Assembly (NCBI GenBank): GCA_020638855.1 | Contig: JACKHT010000002.1 | Span: 445,592 to 509,591, forward strand | Direction of reading: 5' to 3' | DNA: 64,000 nucleotides | From: Planctomycetota bacterium | GTDB taxonomy: Bacteria; Planctomycetota; UBA1135; GCA-002686595 | In this document: positions 49,881 to 58,995 of the stretch, one piece after another | Layout: the number at the start of each line of letters is the position of its first letter | How positions within the stretch are numbered: the first letter of the stretch is position 1 | Made by a program: the position numbers and the translations under genes | Notes under the pieces: model-generated | What the model was told of the DNA's origin: nothing | Database searches by the model: none | What the model saw: the letters and a program-made list of their open reading frames with translations, nothing else

Positions 49881-52829
49881 CTAACTCGCTTGGAATTCGG
49901 GGTTCTTGGCTTCCGATTTGGGCGAGTCCCCTTCCACCGGCCCGGGCCTTTGGGGCTCGTTGGGCTCGGGTTGTACTTCCCCATCGGGCCCATCGGGCGA
50001 GTCCGCCTGCGGCCCCGCTTCAGGCACTGCTTGCGGCAGAGCCTTGCAATGGGCCCGAAGCTCCAAGGACCGGGCTTCCAACTTGGCCGATCCTGCGCCA
50101 TCCACGCGCAGCCAGGCAGAGTCCGGGCCCCGCGAAGTTTCGGGCACGGCTTCTCCGGCGGGCGGCAGGAGCGTGCGGCCGACAAACTCCAACCAAGCCT
50201 GCGCGGATTGAGCATTGGGGTCGCGCAAGGTCAACTCCGCCCAGGCTTCCAGGTCGCGTAGGCACCCTTCGGGGGACAACCCACGCCACAAAACCGAAGC
50301 CACCCGCGCTTGCCACAGACTGGCTGCTTGGGGGATGTGCCCCATGCTCCCCGCCACTTGGGCCGCGCGGGCCAAGTCGGTGAAGTCCAGCTCCGCCTGG
50401 TAGGCACGCACCTGCTCGGGCGGCAATTGTGTCAGCATTTGGACCAACTCCATCCAATCGCCCCGGGCCGTGGGTCCTTTGCTTCCAGCGGGATCGGACT
50501 CGACTTCACTCGGTGGCTCGAGGAAGCGGGCCCGATCGCGAACGATCAAGAATCGCTCGCGCGACACGTTGGGGTGTGCCTTCAAAGCTCGGCCAAAGGC
50601 TTCCAAGGCGAGCGAATGGGTTTCCGTCACCTGCTGGGCCAAGAGCAAGGCTTCCAAATGATCGAAGTGCGGGGCGCCGGGTTGTTTGCGCGCCTCGGGA
50701 AGGTGGACTTCCAGCCATCGCTGGGCCAGGCGACTCGCCCAGAGTGCCGACTCGGAGCGCGGGAGCCGGACCAGCTGGGCCTGCGCCTGTTCGCACAGGG
50801 TGACGTGCTTGTCGCCGCTCAAAGCCAAAGCATCAGCAACGGGCAAGGCCAACACCAAGGCCAGCGATTGGGTGCCTACCGCCGTACTCTGGGGTGCCGC
50901 GCGCAACCAACTTTGGGCCGCGTCGTAGATCAATCCCGACTGCCCGGGTCCTGCCAAGGCCAGGTAGATCGGCGCCAAGTCCTTGGCCAGACTGGGGTCC
51001 TGCTGGACCCACTCGCCCACCGACGGATTGCTCAAGTGCGCCGCCAGCAGGTCGGGTCGGGGCGAAGCTTGACTGAGATCCCGGATCAGCCCCAACAGGC
51101 TGCGACGCCAGTCCGCCGAAGGGCTGGCTTCCAGGGCGCTCATGCAGGGGGGCAAGACCGTGCCACGCTCGCGCTCCAGCACGACCAAGCGATCCAGGAT
51201 CATGCTCGACCGCGCCAGGCCGATGGCCATGTGACTGAGATCCGCATCGTTCGACTGCAAGTCGCGGAGCAAAGCCTCGACCAGCGCTTCGCCACCCAGC
51301 GCTTCCCAGGGAAGCCGCTTGTGCGCCTCCGCGATCAACGGGTAGCACACCATGCGCAGGTGGTTCGAAGAGGAGGATGACTGCAAAACCGACACGATGC
51401 GGCGCACCGATTCGGCGCCGATGTTGGCAGTGGCCAGGGCCTCAGCTGCGGCCAGGCGAACCCGTTCCGGTTCGCCAGGATCCACCATCAAGTCGAGCAC
51501 ACGCTCTTCGGCATGCCCCTTGAGTTCGCCCTCGAGCGTCAAGCCGGAAGCTTGGGCGTGGATTCGACTCCAGGAGCGCAGCACTTGGACCGTGGTGTCG
51601 CTATCGAGCCGTAGTTCGGGCTGGAACATCGAAAGCAGCAAACCCGTGGCCATGCGCCAATCGGCGGTGGCCTGCAGTTCCCCAGGCCGCGGCAGGCGTT
51701 CCAGGGCCGCCAATAGGGTGGGAGCCAGGGGACTGGGCACGGTTTGTGCCAATCGCTCCAAATGGCTGCGCAGCTCCAGCGCGGCTTCACTGTCTTCCCC
51801 GGCTGCTGCCGCCAAATCCGTCAGTCCTTGCAACAAGCGGTGGAACACGCGCGCGTCACCTTCCAAATCGAGCCGTGCCATCAGCTCTTGGCGAACTTGT
51901 CCTACCGCAAGCGATTGGTTGGCCACCGCTTCGATCAAGCGCTGGACCGCCAGTTCGCGCAGGCGCACATCACTCGAGCGCAGCAGGGCGGGCGCTGTCG
52001 AACCATCTTTGTCCAAGAGCTGTTTGCGCAATTGGAATTCGCGTTCGGCAGCCTTGAGGAACGCATCGCGATAGCGCGCTTGGGTCTCCCCTGGCAAGCG
52101 TGGGAAGCCCTCGTACTCCTCGCGGTTGACAAAGCGCAACCCGATCAGCTGGAAGAGCGCGCTTTGGGCTTCGCGGTGCAAGAAACGGTGCCTCCAAGGG
52201 AGCGCTTCGCTGGTCGGCGCCAAACTGGCCTCGCTCGCGAGGTTGGCGGCGATGGCATCGGCCCAGTCGATACGTCCCAGCTTTGCGGCGACCCGCATCG
52301 CGGCGAGCCCAAACTCGAGCGAACGGCCCCCCGCTTCGGAGTTTGGATTGAGGCCGCGGTCGAAACAACGTTGCCACGCCTCGGGAGCGGATTGCAGCCC
52401 GGTTTCCACGGCATGCAACGCCAAGGCTCGCAGCCGCTCGCGCCGTTCCAGTACTCCTACCGTAAGACCCGGTCCCTCCTGCCCCCCAGCAAGCAACACC
52501 AGTGCTTCGCGTGCGGGGTCACCGAGCTGCGCGGTCCACTCCGCAGCACTCGACTCCAGGCTCTCTTCGCCCAAGGCTTCCATGCGGCGCAGGATCGACC
52601 AGGCCGAATCCAGTGCTCCGGGGTTCAGAGCTCCGGGGTTCAGTGCCCTAGGTTTCAGTGCCCCGGGGTCCAGGCCCGCTGGGACGGAGGTGGAGCGGAT
52701 CCTTGCAAGGTCGGCCCCCCTGGCCGGATCGGCAGGCCCGGCGAAGGTTCCAGGCGAAGCAGCCAGTGCGAACAGGATCCCTAGGCTCCAGGCCCACTTT
52801 CCGTTCGACTTAGGAATCCGCCCTTTCAA
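49881..52829 (-). CDS. Large exported alpha-helical repeat protein, function unknown
   Basis: A 982-residue protein, if translation starts at the TTG at 52829. That start gives a normal signal peptide (KGRIPKSNGKWAWSLGILFALAASPGTFAG), and TATTCT lies ten bases upstream. ATGs at 52922 and 52970 would add 31-47 residues unlike a signal. After the signal come pentapeptide repeats of the type NPGAL, encoded by 15-bp repeats. The rest is almost entirely helical with HEAT/TPR-like character (for example ERVRLAAAEALATANIG) and a Pro/Glu/Asp-rich C-terminus. No catalytic motif is visible; a scaffold role in the periplasm is a guess. Confidence 0.62.
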   Translation of the reverse strand: MKGRIPKSNGKWAWSLGILFALAASPGTFAGPADPARGADLARIRSTSVPAGLDPGALKPRALNPGALNPGALDSAWSILRRMEALGEESLESSAAEWTAQLGDPAREALVLLAGGQEGPGLTVGVLERRERLRALALHAVETGLQSAPEAWQRCFDRGLNPNSEAGGRSLEFGLAAMRVAAKLGRIDWADAIAANLASEASLAPTSEALPWRHRFLHREAQSALFQLIGLRFVNREEYEGFPRLPGETQARYRDAFLKAAEREFQLRKQLLDKDGSTAPALLRSSDVRLRELAVQRLIEAVANQSLAVGQVRQELMARLDLEGDARVFHRLLQGLTDLAAAAGEDSEAALELRSHLERLAQTVPSPLAPTLLAALERLPRPGELQATADWRMATGLLLSMFQPELRLDSDTTVQVLRSWSRIHAQASGLTLEGELKGHAEERVLDLMVDPGEPERVRLAAAEALATANIGAESVRRIVSVLQSSSSSNHLRMVCYPLIAEAHKRLPWEALGGEALVEALLRDLQSNDADLSHMAIGLARSSMILDRLVVLERERGTVLPPCMSALEASPSADWRRSLLGLIRDLSQASPRPDLLAAHLSNPSVGEWVQQDPSLAKDLAPIYLALAGPGQSGLIYDAAQSWLRAAPQSTAVGTQSLALVLALPVADALALSGDKHVTLCEQAQAQLVRLPRSESALWASRLAQRWLEVHLPEARKQPGAPHFDHLEALLLAQQVTETHSLALEAFGRALKAHPNVSRERFLIVRDRARFLEPPSEVESDPAGSKGPTARGDWMELVQMLTQLPPEQVRAYQAELDFTDLARAAQVAGSMGHIPQAASLWQARVASVLWRGLSPEGCLRDLEAWAELTLRDPNAQSAQAWLEFVGRTLLPPAGEAVPETSRGPDSAWLRVDGAGSAKLEARSLELRAHCKALPQAVPEAGPQADSPDGPDGEVQPEPNEPQRPGPVEGDSPKSEAKNPEFQAS
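52611..52670 (+). repeat. Four 15-bp tandem repeats near the signal peptide of the helical protein
   Basis: Units of the form CAGTGCTCCGGGGTT repeat four times with one to four changes each. On the coding (minus) strand they encode consecutive (N/K)P(G/R)AL pentapeptides. Such frame-keeping units can change number without disrupting the gene. Confidence 0.8.
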
Positions 52830-52839
52830 GACAAGCTCT

Positions 52840-52845
52840 AGAATA
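52840..52845 (-). promoter_or_regulatory. -10-like element of the helical protein gene
   Basis: TATTCT on the minus strand ten bases before the TTG at 52829. It supports the TTG as start, because the upstream ATGs would lie before the promoter. Confidence 0.35.
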
Positions 52846-53021
52846 CTCGTTGTGCAGGGATCTGGGTGCGAGCGCCTTGCCAAAGTTGTGTCAAGTGGGC
52901 GATCCAGCCCAATGTTGAACATCGGCTCGAAACGCGAGATTCTTGATGGTTTGCAGCGGTTTTCGCCCAAAACCTAGTCGTCGCACCGAAGGCCCGATCG
53001 ACCTGCCGGCAAGGACCAACG

Positions 53022-55142
53022 CTAGCGAGCCAGCGGGAATCCCAATTGGGCCAAGCGCTGCACCAGCGACGCAGCTCCCTCTTCCGCGTCGCTCGCGTAT
53101 CCCACGTGGGCCCATTCGGCAAACCACGGGGCACGGCGCGCCCAAAGTGCGGCCTGTTCCCGGCCGGGGTCGGACTCCTCCGTGACTGCGGGCCGCAGCT
53201 GGTCATGGGCGCGGGTCCGCCGCGCCAACTCCTCCAAGGGTGCGTGCAACCAGACCAGCGTCCCGCGCTGGGCCAGGGCCGACCGGACCGCCGGCGTTTC
53301 CAAGGCCCCGCCACCCAACACCAGAACCCCCGTCTCAGCCTGCAACGCCCGCTCGATGTGGCGCGCTTCGCGGGCACGAAAGGCCTCCAAACCCCAGGCT
53401 TCCAAGGCCTGGCCGACCCCGACCGGATGCGCGTTCTGGGTGACGGCGCGGGGTGCAGCGAGGAGGGCTTCCCCATGCTCGGCGGCAAAATCCTGGGCCA
53501 AGAGCTGATCCACGTCGGTGCAGCCGACCTCCAACGCTGCAGCCAAGAGCGGGCCCAGGGTGCTCTTGCCGGCTCCGGGCATACCCATCAACACCACGGG
53601 CCCCGGGGGCAGCCCCCCGTAGAGCGTTTGGTGTCCATGCAGGACCGCTTGCATGGCATGGGCATCGGGCATGGACCCGTTGATCCGTCGGTACTGCTCT
53701 TGCGCCTGGGCCAAGAGCCACGCGGCTCCCCCCACCACCGTGCACCCGGCCTGGTGGGCCATGTCGACCAAAGGGGTGTGGGCTGGCTGATACACCGCAT
53801 CGAACACGAGGTGCTCGGGTTGCAACCGACCCGGGGGCAAAAGGAGTCCCCGCCCCTGCGAACCGAGCGGCGTGGTGTGGATCCAGATCGAAGCATTCGT
53901 CCGATCGATCGATCGATCCAGCTCCCAAGGAGCCAGCCATGCGGCGTCGAAGGCCTGCGCCAACGCGCGGCCCGAAGTCGAGTCGCGCGTGCAGACCCAG
54001 CGCTGGCAACCCAGGCTGCGCAGGGCATGGAGCGCGGCCCGCGCCGCGCCCCCGCCGCCCAGCACGATGGCGCGCTGACGCGTCCAATCGGAATCCAGAT
54101 TCCAGCGCTGCGCGTGCGCTCCCCATGCGGCGACGAGCACATCGCGCACCCCGATCCAATCGGTGTTGTCGGCGAACCACCCTTGGGGCGTCCACCGCAG
54201 GGTATTGGCCGCCCCGAGGGCGCGGGCCGCGGGACTCGCGTCGGTGGCTAGCGCCAGAGCCTCGCGTTTGTAGGGCGCCGTCACGGCAAAGCCGCGGCAG
54301 CGATAGGGACGCAAAGCCTCCAGCAACCCGGCCAGGTCCCTTGGATCGAGCGGTAGGTACCCAACCGGCTCTTGGGCCTTGCGCAGGGCTTGCCCATGGA
54401 GCATGGGAGACAACGAATGGCGCACCGGGGTCCCGATGATTCCTTCCCAAGCTTGCACGGCGCCGGGCGAGGGAGGTGCCATGGCTTGCCAGTCCGCGAG
54501 CGTCCACTGCCCGGGCGCCGCCGGCTCCAGCTCGATGGCGCTGGGATCGGTTCGCGGCGCGCAGTACACCCAAGCATCGGCTTGGGCGAGGGCCAACAAG
54601 CGGGTGAAGGCCCCGCGTTCGCCCATGCAGAAGGCGCTGCGCCCCCCAGGCCAAACAGCCTGCCGGTGCACCCAATCCATGATCTCCAAGCCCTGCTCGG
54701 CGTATTCGACCGCCACCACAAACTTGATGCGATCGGTCGGCTCCGCGTGGGAGCACAATTCTTGATAGGCCGCGCGCCAATCCGCGTGCGGATCGAGCAC
54801 ATGCCGCGACACGATGCGTGCGGCCTTTTCGAAACGGGCCCGTGGATCCAAGGCCCACTTCCAATCCACATCCACATGGGAGGCACCGGCGCGCACGGCA
54901 TCCTGCAGCCGAGCCAAGTGTGCGTCTGGAGACTCCAGGGGACTCCCGAGTCCACCCGCACCGTGCAAACTGGCCACGACGGGCAACGGACAAGCTTGGA
55001 TCCAGGCTGCCCAATGGGGCAGGTCTTCGGATTCGAATCGATCCAAGCGCAACTCGATTCGGTCGGCACCGGCCCAAACGGCCGGGTCGAGCCCCTCCAG
55101 CGTGGCCACCCCAGGCGCGAGCAACGAGACCACGACCCCCAT
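53022..55142 (-). CDS. Trifunctional shikimate-pathway fusion: AroD-AroE-AroK
   Basis: A 706-residue fusion of three consecutive shikimate enzymes. Residues 1-220 are a type I 3-dehydroquinate dehydratase with Glu30 (DRIELRLD), His114 (VSRHVLDP) and Schiff-base Lys140 (DRIKFV). Residues about 230-500 are shikimate dehydrogenase: GTPVRHSLSPMLHG, VTAPYK with Lys292, NTD at 326-328 and VLGGGGAARAAL for NADP. Residues about 515-706 are shikimate kinase: GMPGAGKS (520-527), DVD (543-545) and GGG (610-612). All key residues are present. The fusion would convert dehydroquinate to shikimate 3-phosphate. Ten bases downstream of the DUF2520 gene, probably co-transcribed. Confidence 0.92.
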   Translation of the reverse strand: MGVVVSLLAPGVATLEGLDPAVWAGADRIELRLDRFESEDLPHWAAWIQACPLPVVASLHGAGGLGSPLESPDAHLARLQDAVRAGASHVDVDWKWALDPRARFEKAARIVSRHVLDPHADWRAAYQELCSHAEPTDRIKFVVAVEYAEQGLEIMDWVHRQAVWPGGRSAFCMGERGAFTRLLALAQADAWVYCAPRTDPSAIELEPAAPGQWTLADWQAMAPPSPGAVQAWEGIIGTPVRHSLSPMLHGQALRKAQEPVGYLPLDPRDLAGLLEALRPYRCRGFAVTAPYKREALALATDASPAARALGAANTLRWTPQGWFADNTDWIGVRDVLVAAWGAHAQRWNLDSDWTRQRAIVLGGGGAARAALHALRSLGCQRWVCTRDSTSGRALAQAFDAAWLAPWELDRSIDRTNASIWIHTTPLGSQGRGLLLPPGRLQPEHLVFDAVYQPAHTPLVDMAHQAGCTVVGGAAWLLAQAQEQYRRINGSMPDAHAMQAVLHGHQTLYGGLPPGPVVLMGMPGAGKSTLGPLLAAALEVGCTDVDQLLAQDFAAEHGEALLAAPRAVTQNAHPVGVGQALEAWGLEAFRAREARHIERALQAETGVLVLGGGALETPAVRSALAQRGTLVWLHAPLEELARRTRAHDQLRPAVTEESDPGREQAALWARRAPWFAEWAHVGYASDAEEGAASLVQRLAQLGFPLAR

Positions 55143-55152
55143 GGGAGCGAGC

Positions 55153-56082
55153 CTACGCCACGCCTTCTTGGGCGAGGAATGCGAGCATGCGATCGCGGTC
55201 CACCTCGGCCAAGGTACCTCGCTCAAAGGCCATGTGCAGCATCGCCGGTAGCAGCGCACGGTAGATCTCCGCGCCTTCGGGAGTCAACGCTTCCAAGTGT
55301 TGGCGCACCACTTCGACGTCGCCGCGCGCCGACGGCCCGGTCAGGGCATCGCGCGGCTCCACCTCTTCGAGGTTGGCCGCCACGCTACGCAAAAGATGGA
55401 TCAGCCCTCCACGGGCCGCATCGCGATCCCCCAGGGCGCGCGCCATCCCGTCGAGCGAGTATTCGAAGAGCACGCCGATGCCCCCCGCCAACAACGATGC
55501 GGCGGCATGGTAGCGCACTTGGGCTTCGCCTTCGGCCAGGGGAGGGAGGATCCAGCCCCCCAGCCAGAGGGCCAGCGCCTTGGCGCGAGCAACCGCCACG
55601 GGCCCCCCCGAGATGGAAAAGCCCACCCCGCGGAAGCCTTCGGGGTCCGCCTTGCGGCGCAGACTCACCAACGGGTGCATGCGACCGATCTGGTACCCCA
55701 CCAAGCGCAACGGTTCGAGCACGTGCACGGGCAGCGCGCCGCTCGCGTGCAACACGACGGCGTCCTCGACTTCGGGCGGGTGCTGGGCCAACTCGCGGGC
55801 CACCTCTTCCAAGTCCGAATCGCGCACCGCAAGCACCGTGGTGTGCATGGCAGCCATCTCATCGATGCTATCGAGCAAGTCGATTGTCTCGATGCCCTCG
55901 GGGCGCCCCACCGAACGCTGCACCGCGTCGCGCAATCGCACTCCGCGGGACGCGCTGCGCGCCCAAACCCCGATCGGTTGATTCGGAGCCTGGTGCGCCC
56001 AAGTGGCGGCCATCGCATGGGCCAGCGCCCCCACACCAATCAGGCCAAACGGCTGGGTCGTATCCAAGTGGGTGTCGGTCAT
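55153..56082 (-). CDS. DUF2520/Rossmann-like oxidoreductase domain protein
   Basis: A 309-residue protein with an N-terminal Rossmann domain (FGLIGVGALAHAMAATWA, then VLAVRDSDLEEVARELAQ and VVLHASGALP). A C-terminal helical domain carries GRMHPLVSLRRKADPEGFRGVGFSISGGPVAVARA and AAASLLAGGIGVLFEYS, as in DUF2520 proteins, which resemble pyrroline-5-carboxylate reductase and prephenate dehydrogenase relatives. NAD(P) binding is likely but the substrate is unknown. These genes often sit next to panC or other coenzyme genes; here it is ten bases before the AroDEK fusion. The start is chosen at MTDTHLD ahead of the Rossmann strand. Confidence 0.8.
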   Translation of the reverse strand: MTDTHLDTTQPFGLIGVGALAHAMAATWAHQAPNQPIGVWARSASRGVRLRDAVQRSVGRPEGIETIDLLDSIDEMAAMHTTVLAVRDSDLEEVARELAQHPPEVEDAVVLHASGALPVHVLEPLRLVGYQIGRMHPLVSLRRKADPEGFRGVGFSISGGPVAVARAKALALWLGGWILPPLAEGEAQVRYHAAASLLAGGIGVLFEYSLDGMARALGDRDAARGGLIHLLRSVAANLEEVEPRDALTGPSARGDVEVVRQHLEALTPEGAEIYRALLPAMLHMAFERGTLAEVDRDRMLAFLAQEGVA

Positions 56083-56299
56083 GGGGAACAGCGTGGTGCG
56101 GTGCCCAAAATCGGGCCCTAGCATTCTCGGACGCGGAACCGAGACTTCCAAAGGTTGGGGGCCAGGAATTTGGACCAAACCGCTCCCAGGACCCGATCCG
56201 GGCAAATCATGGGTGCTCCAAGCGGTGCGGATACCCCGCTCGGAGGCGGGCCGTGCGCGCTGGGCTGGCAGGCCATCGGCTCCCCTACGCGCGAGTCGC

Positions 56300-56305
56300 T
56301 ACCAT
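56300..56305 (+). promoter_or_regulatory. -10-like element of leaderless lipoprotein gene
   Basis: TACCAT seven bases before the ATG at 56313. The alternative ATG at 56304 would fall inside the hexamer, so 56313 is favoured. Confidence 0.45.
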
Positions 56306-56312
56306 GGGGGCC

Positions 56313-57119
56313 ATGAATCTTCGGAACCAACGCCTATCCCTCTTGGCCGTGTTCAGCATGGCTTGCCTTGGCTGTACGACGCCCGTGCGCAGCGAAACCG
56401 ATGGTGTCCCGGGTGCGCGCATCTGGCGCACGCCCCCCGGACGCGTCCCCGTCGCCATGCCCATCCACGGCCCCATCGAGGGCCAGCGAACCTACGGGGT
56501 GCCCTACCCACTCCCCGGGCACAACACCTGGCTGGCTTCGTTTGTGATCACCAAGGCCAAGGCGTGGTATCGCGATGGGGATCCGTTTGCCGAGGGCGGG
56601 CTCGCAGCAAGTGGGGCCAGCAGCACCACCGCCGACTCCGAAATCAGTCTGCGCGAAGCGCCGATCCGCTGGCACAACGCAGCGTTTGTCGATCGCAAGA
56701 CGGGCGCCCACTGGTCGCTGCTCGAGGATCGCGGCTTCCTTTCGCGCTGGTGGGTGCTGCTCGAGGAACGCGACGGGATCCCGGTCTCGCGCATCATGCT
56801 GTTCGCGGCCACTTTGTCCGATACGAACGGCGATGGATACTTGGACGACGAGGATGCGGCCGTGGCGCTCTTGACCACCGGCGATGGACACAACGCCACG
56901 GTGGTCACCCCGCCCGATGCCCAGCTGCATGCGGTCCACTACTACGCGGAAGAAGATCTGTTGGTGTTTGAGTTGCGCATCGATGCGGACGGCGATGGCC
57001 ATTTCGACATCGAGGATCCCCTGCGCACGTACATCTTGCCGCGGGATAGCGAGACCAAGATGGCCATTCCTTGGCTGGACCCCAAAGCCCAATCGGAATT
57101 GGAAGCGCTCTACCGCTAG
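56313..57119 (+). CDS. Lipoprotein with two EF-hand-like calcium loops
   Basis: A 268-residue protein with signal and lipobox LLAVFSMACLGC (Cys about residue 20). The N-terminal half is without recognised domains. Two acidic loops follow, DTNGDGYLDDED (about 167-178) and DADGDGHFDIED (about 224-235), both with the D-x-N/D-x-D-G spacing of EF-hand or dockerin calcium sites. They probably stabilise a beta-rich fold by binding Ca2+. Function unknown. The stop codon shares the palindrome CTAG (57116-57119) with the stop of the convergent ispE gene, so the two genes overlap by four bases. Confidence 0.72.
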   Translation: MNLRNQRLSLLAVFSMACLGCTTPVRSETDGVPGARIWRTPPGRVPVAMPIHGPIEGQRTYGVPYPLPGHNTWLASFVITKAKAWYRDGDPFAEGGLAASGASSTTADSEISLREAPIRWHNAAFVDRKTGAHWSLLEDRGFLSRWWVLLEERDGIPVSRIMLFAATLSDTNGDGYLDDEDAAVALLTTGDGHNATVVTPPDAQLHAVHYYAEEDLLVFELRIDADGDGHFDIEDPLRTYILPRDSETKMAIPWLDPKAQSELEALYR

Positions 57120-58069
57120 GCCCCCGGGCCCACCCAATCGAAACGGGGCGTAAGGCCCGCCGAGCCAAGCTGCGCCAAGACCTGGGCGTGCCAGCTAGCG
57201 GGTTCCTGGCCGAGCGGTACGGGCGCGTACCAGCTCGCGCCGCTGCCGGCCAGTTGGTACGCGCCGGGCGCGCAGGCTTCGAAGGCGTGCCACCAGGGAA
57301 GCAACCCGGGCTCGGCCAAGAGCGCCGCGGACTGCAAATCGTTGCCCCTCATCGCCACCCAATCCGAGGGAACGGTCGCTTCGTAGCGCATTTCAAGCCG
57401 GGCGCGCGGTGCGTCCCCAAGGGCTCGATAGGTGGCCGCGGTTGCGCACGCGACTCCAGGGGTGATCACGCTCCATCCGGAACAGGGCACGGGTGGTTCC
57501 AAAGCGCCCACCAGGCGATCGCCGCGCCCGCCCAACCAAGCACGTGGAGGTGCCCCCTCGAGCAGCACGTGCCCGAAGAAGGCGCAATCGCTGCCAATTC
57601 CGCGCAGCGCCGCCATACCTTCCGATGGAGTCCAGGGTGGCGCGTAGGACGGTCCGCCCATCCAGCTCTGCATCCAGCCGGCCACCACGCCCAGGGCTGC
57701 CGCTGCGTTGGAGCTCCCACCCCCCAACCCGGCTTGGCTGGGGATGTTCTTCACCACCTCGAGTTCAAAACCCGAGGGAGCCTCCAGCCAACGTTTGCGC
57801 ACGCGCTCGGGCAAACCCAACAGCGCACGCCAAACCAGATTGCTCGCGTCGGTGGGGATGTCCGGGCTGGCTTCTGGACCCACGATGCGCAGCGACCAAA
57901 GCCCGGGGGCTTGTTCGGGATCCGGACGCAGCGTGACCCGATCGGACAAGCCCAAGGCCAGCATCGCGGTCTGCACGCGGTGGTACCCATCGGGTTGACG
58001 TTCGCCGACCCGCAGCACCCAATTGACCTTGGCCGGGCTCGCCCACTGCAGCAACGCTTCGCGGCTCAC
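57116..58069 (-). CDS. ispE: 4-diphosphocytidyl-2-C-methyl-D-erythritol kinase
   Basis: A 317-residue GHMP kinase of the non-mevalonate isoprenoid pathway. N-terminal SPAKVNWVLRVGERQPDGYH is the CDP-ME binding signature. IPSQAGLGGGSSNAAAAL is the ATP-binding glycine loop, GIGSDCAFF follows, and AGSGASWYAP is the C-terminal GHMP motif (usually GSGSxxF). Length is slightly above the usual 285. The start is GTG at 58069, overlapping the panC stop (GTGA). It is the last gene of the pssA-folK-panC-ispE unit. Confidence 0.93.
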   Translation of the reverse strand: MSREALLQWASPAKVNWVLRVGERQPDGYHRVQTAMLALGLSDRVTLRPDPEQAPGLWSLRIVGPEASPDIPTDASNLVWRALLGLPERVRKRWLEAPSGFELEVVKNIPSQAGLGGGSSNAAAALGVVAGWMQSWMGGPSYAPPWTPSEGMAALRGIGSDCAFFGHVLLEGAPPRAWLGGRGDRLVGALEPPVPCSGWSVITPGVACATAATYRALGDAPRARLEMRYEATVPSDWVAMRGNDLQSAALLAEPGLLPWWHAFEACAPGAYQLAGSGASWYAPVPLGQEPASWHAQVLAQLGSAGLTPRFDWVGPGA

Positions 58070-58995
58070 CGATCGGATTCCCCAGGGAGTGAGCGTGATG
58101 CAGCGCCGGCGGGGCCTTCTCCGGCATCCAACTCCATGTTGTCGATCAAGCGCACGCTGCCCGCTCGAGCGGCGATCAAGGCAACCGCTTGGCGCAACGG
58201 CGGAATGGGACGCCCCGGGGTCCAGGCCTTTGGATCGCGGACGGTCGCGTACTCGACTTCCAATGGCGATTGCCCTAGGACCGAACCCATCAGCGCTTCG
58301 AAGGCCATCGGGTCGCGTTCACCCAACATCCAAAGTCCCCGGGCGGCGTACAAAGCCCGCGACAAGAACAAGCCCGCGGAACGCTCCTCCGGATTCAGGA
58401 GTTCGTTGCGCGAGGACCGCGCCAACCCCGAGGCTTCGCGCAAGGTCGGGCACACCACGACTTCGGGGTACCCCATGCGGCGCGCCAAATCGCGCACGAC
58501 CAGGGTCTGCTGGTAGTCCTTGGCCCCGAAGTACGCGCGTTCGGGCAGGCAGACTTCGAACAGTCGACGGACGATGGTGGCCACCCCTTCAAAATGCCCG
58601 GGTCGAAACGCGCCCTCCAAGCCCTCGGCAAACGGCCCCGGATCTTCGAAATCGCTCGGCTCCCACTCGCTCACTTGCCCCGGGCGATCCGGGAAAAACT
58701 GATCCAAGCTTCCAGTGAACGCCATGTGCGCCCCGGCTTCGGCGAGCAAGTCACAGTCCGCCGTGAAGTCGCGCGGATACCGTTCGAAATCTTGGGCCTC
58801 ACCAAACTGCAACGGATTGACGAAGAGACTGACGCAAACGCGATCGGTTTCGGCAGCCGCCCGTTTCACCAAGCTCACGTGGCCCTCGTGCAGGGCCCCC
58901 ATGGTGGGCACGAGCCCGACCCGCAGTCCGCGGGCATGCTGGTCGGCGCACCAGAGTTGCGCCACTCCCGGATCCTGCAAACGTTGGAGGCTCAA
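58066..58995 (-). CDS. panC: Pantoate--beta-alanine ligase
   Basis: A 309-residue pantothenate synthetase that joins pantoate and beta-alanine using ATP. Characteristic blocks are LVPTMGALHEGHVSLV (HIGH-type), SLFVNPLQFG, the GVATIVRRLF segment, FGAKDYQQTLVV and the KMSKS-like LARSSRNELL. The start is unusual: the first codon that does not invade folK deeply is TTG at 58995, overlapping the folK stop (TTGA), which gives normal family length. The reading frame is open far upstream, but only as a shadow of folK. Coupled to ispE downstream. Confidence 0.93.
   Translation of the reverse strand: MSLQRLQDPGVAQLWCADQHARGLRVGLVPTMGALHEGHVSLVKRAAAETDRVCVSLFVNPLQFGEAQDFERYPRDFTADCDLLAEAGAHMAFTGSLDQFFPDRPGQVSEWEPSDFEDPGPFAEGLEGAFRPGHFEGVATIVRRLFEVCLPERAYFGAKDYQQTLVVRDLARRMGYPEVVVCPTLREASGLARSSRNELLNPEERSAGLFLSRALYAARGLWMLGERDPMAFEALMGSVLGQSPLEVEYATVRDPKAWTPGRPIPPLRQAVALIAARAGSVRLIDNMELDAGEGPAGAASRSLPGESDR

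Noticed and set aside
53335..55077. 580-codon minus-strand frame within the AroDEK fusion
   Set aside because: The three-enzyme frame contains every catalytic motif; this one has none.
54372..56312. In-frame upstream extension of the EF-hand lipoprotein
   Set aside because: It would be antisense to AroDEK and DUF2520 and would bury the signal peptide; the real start has its own promoter-like hexamer.
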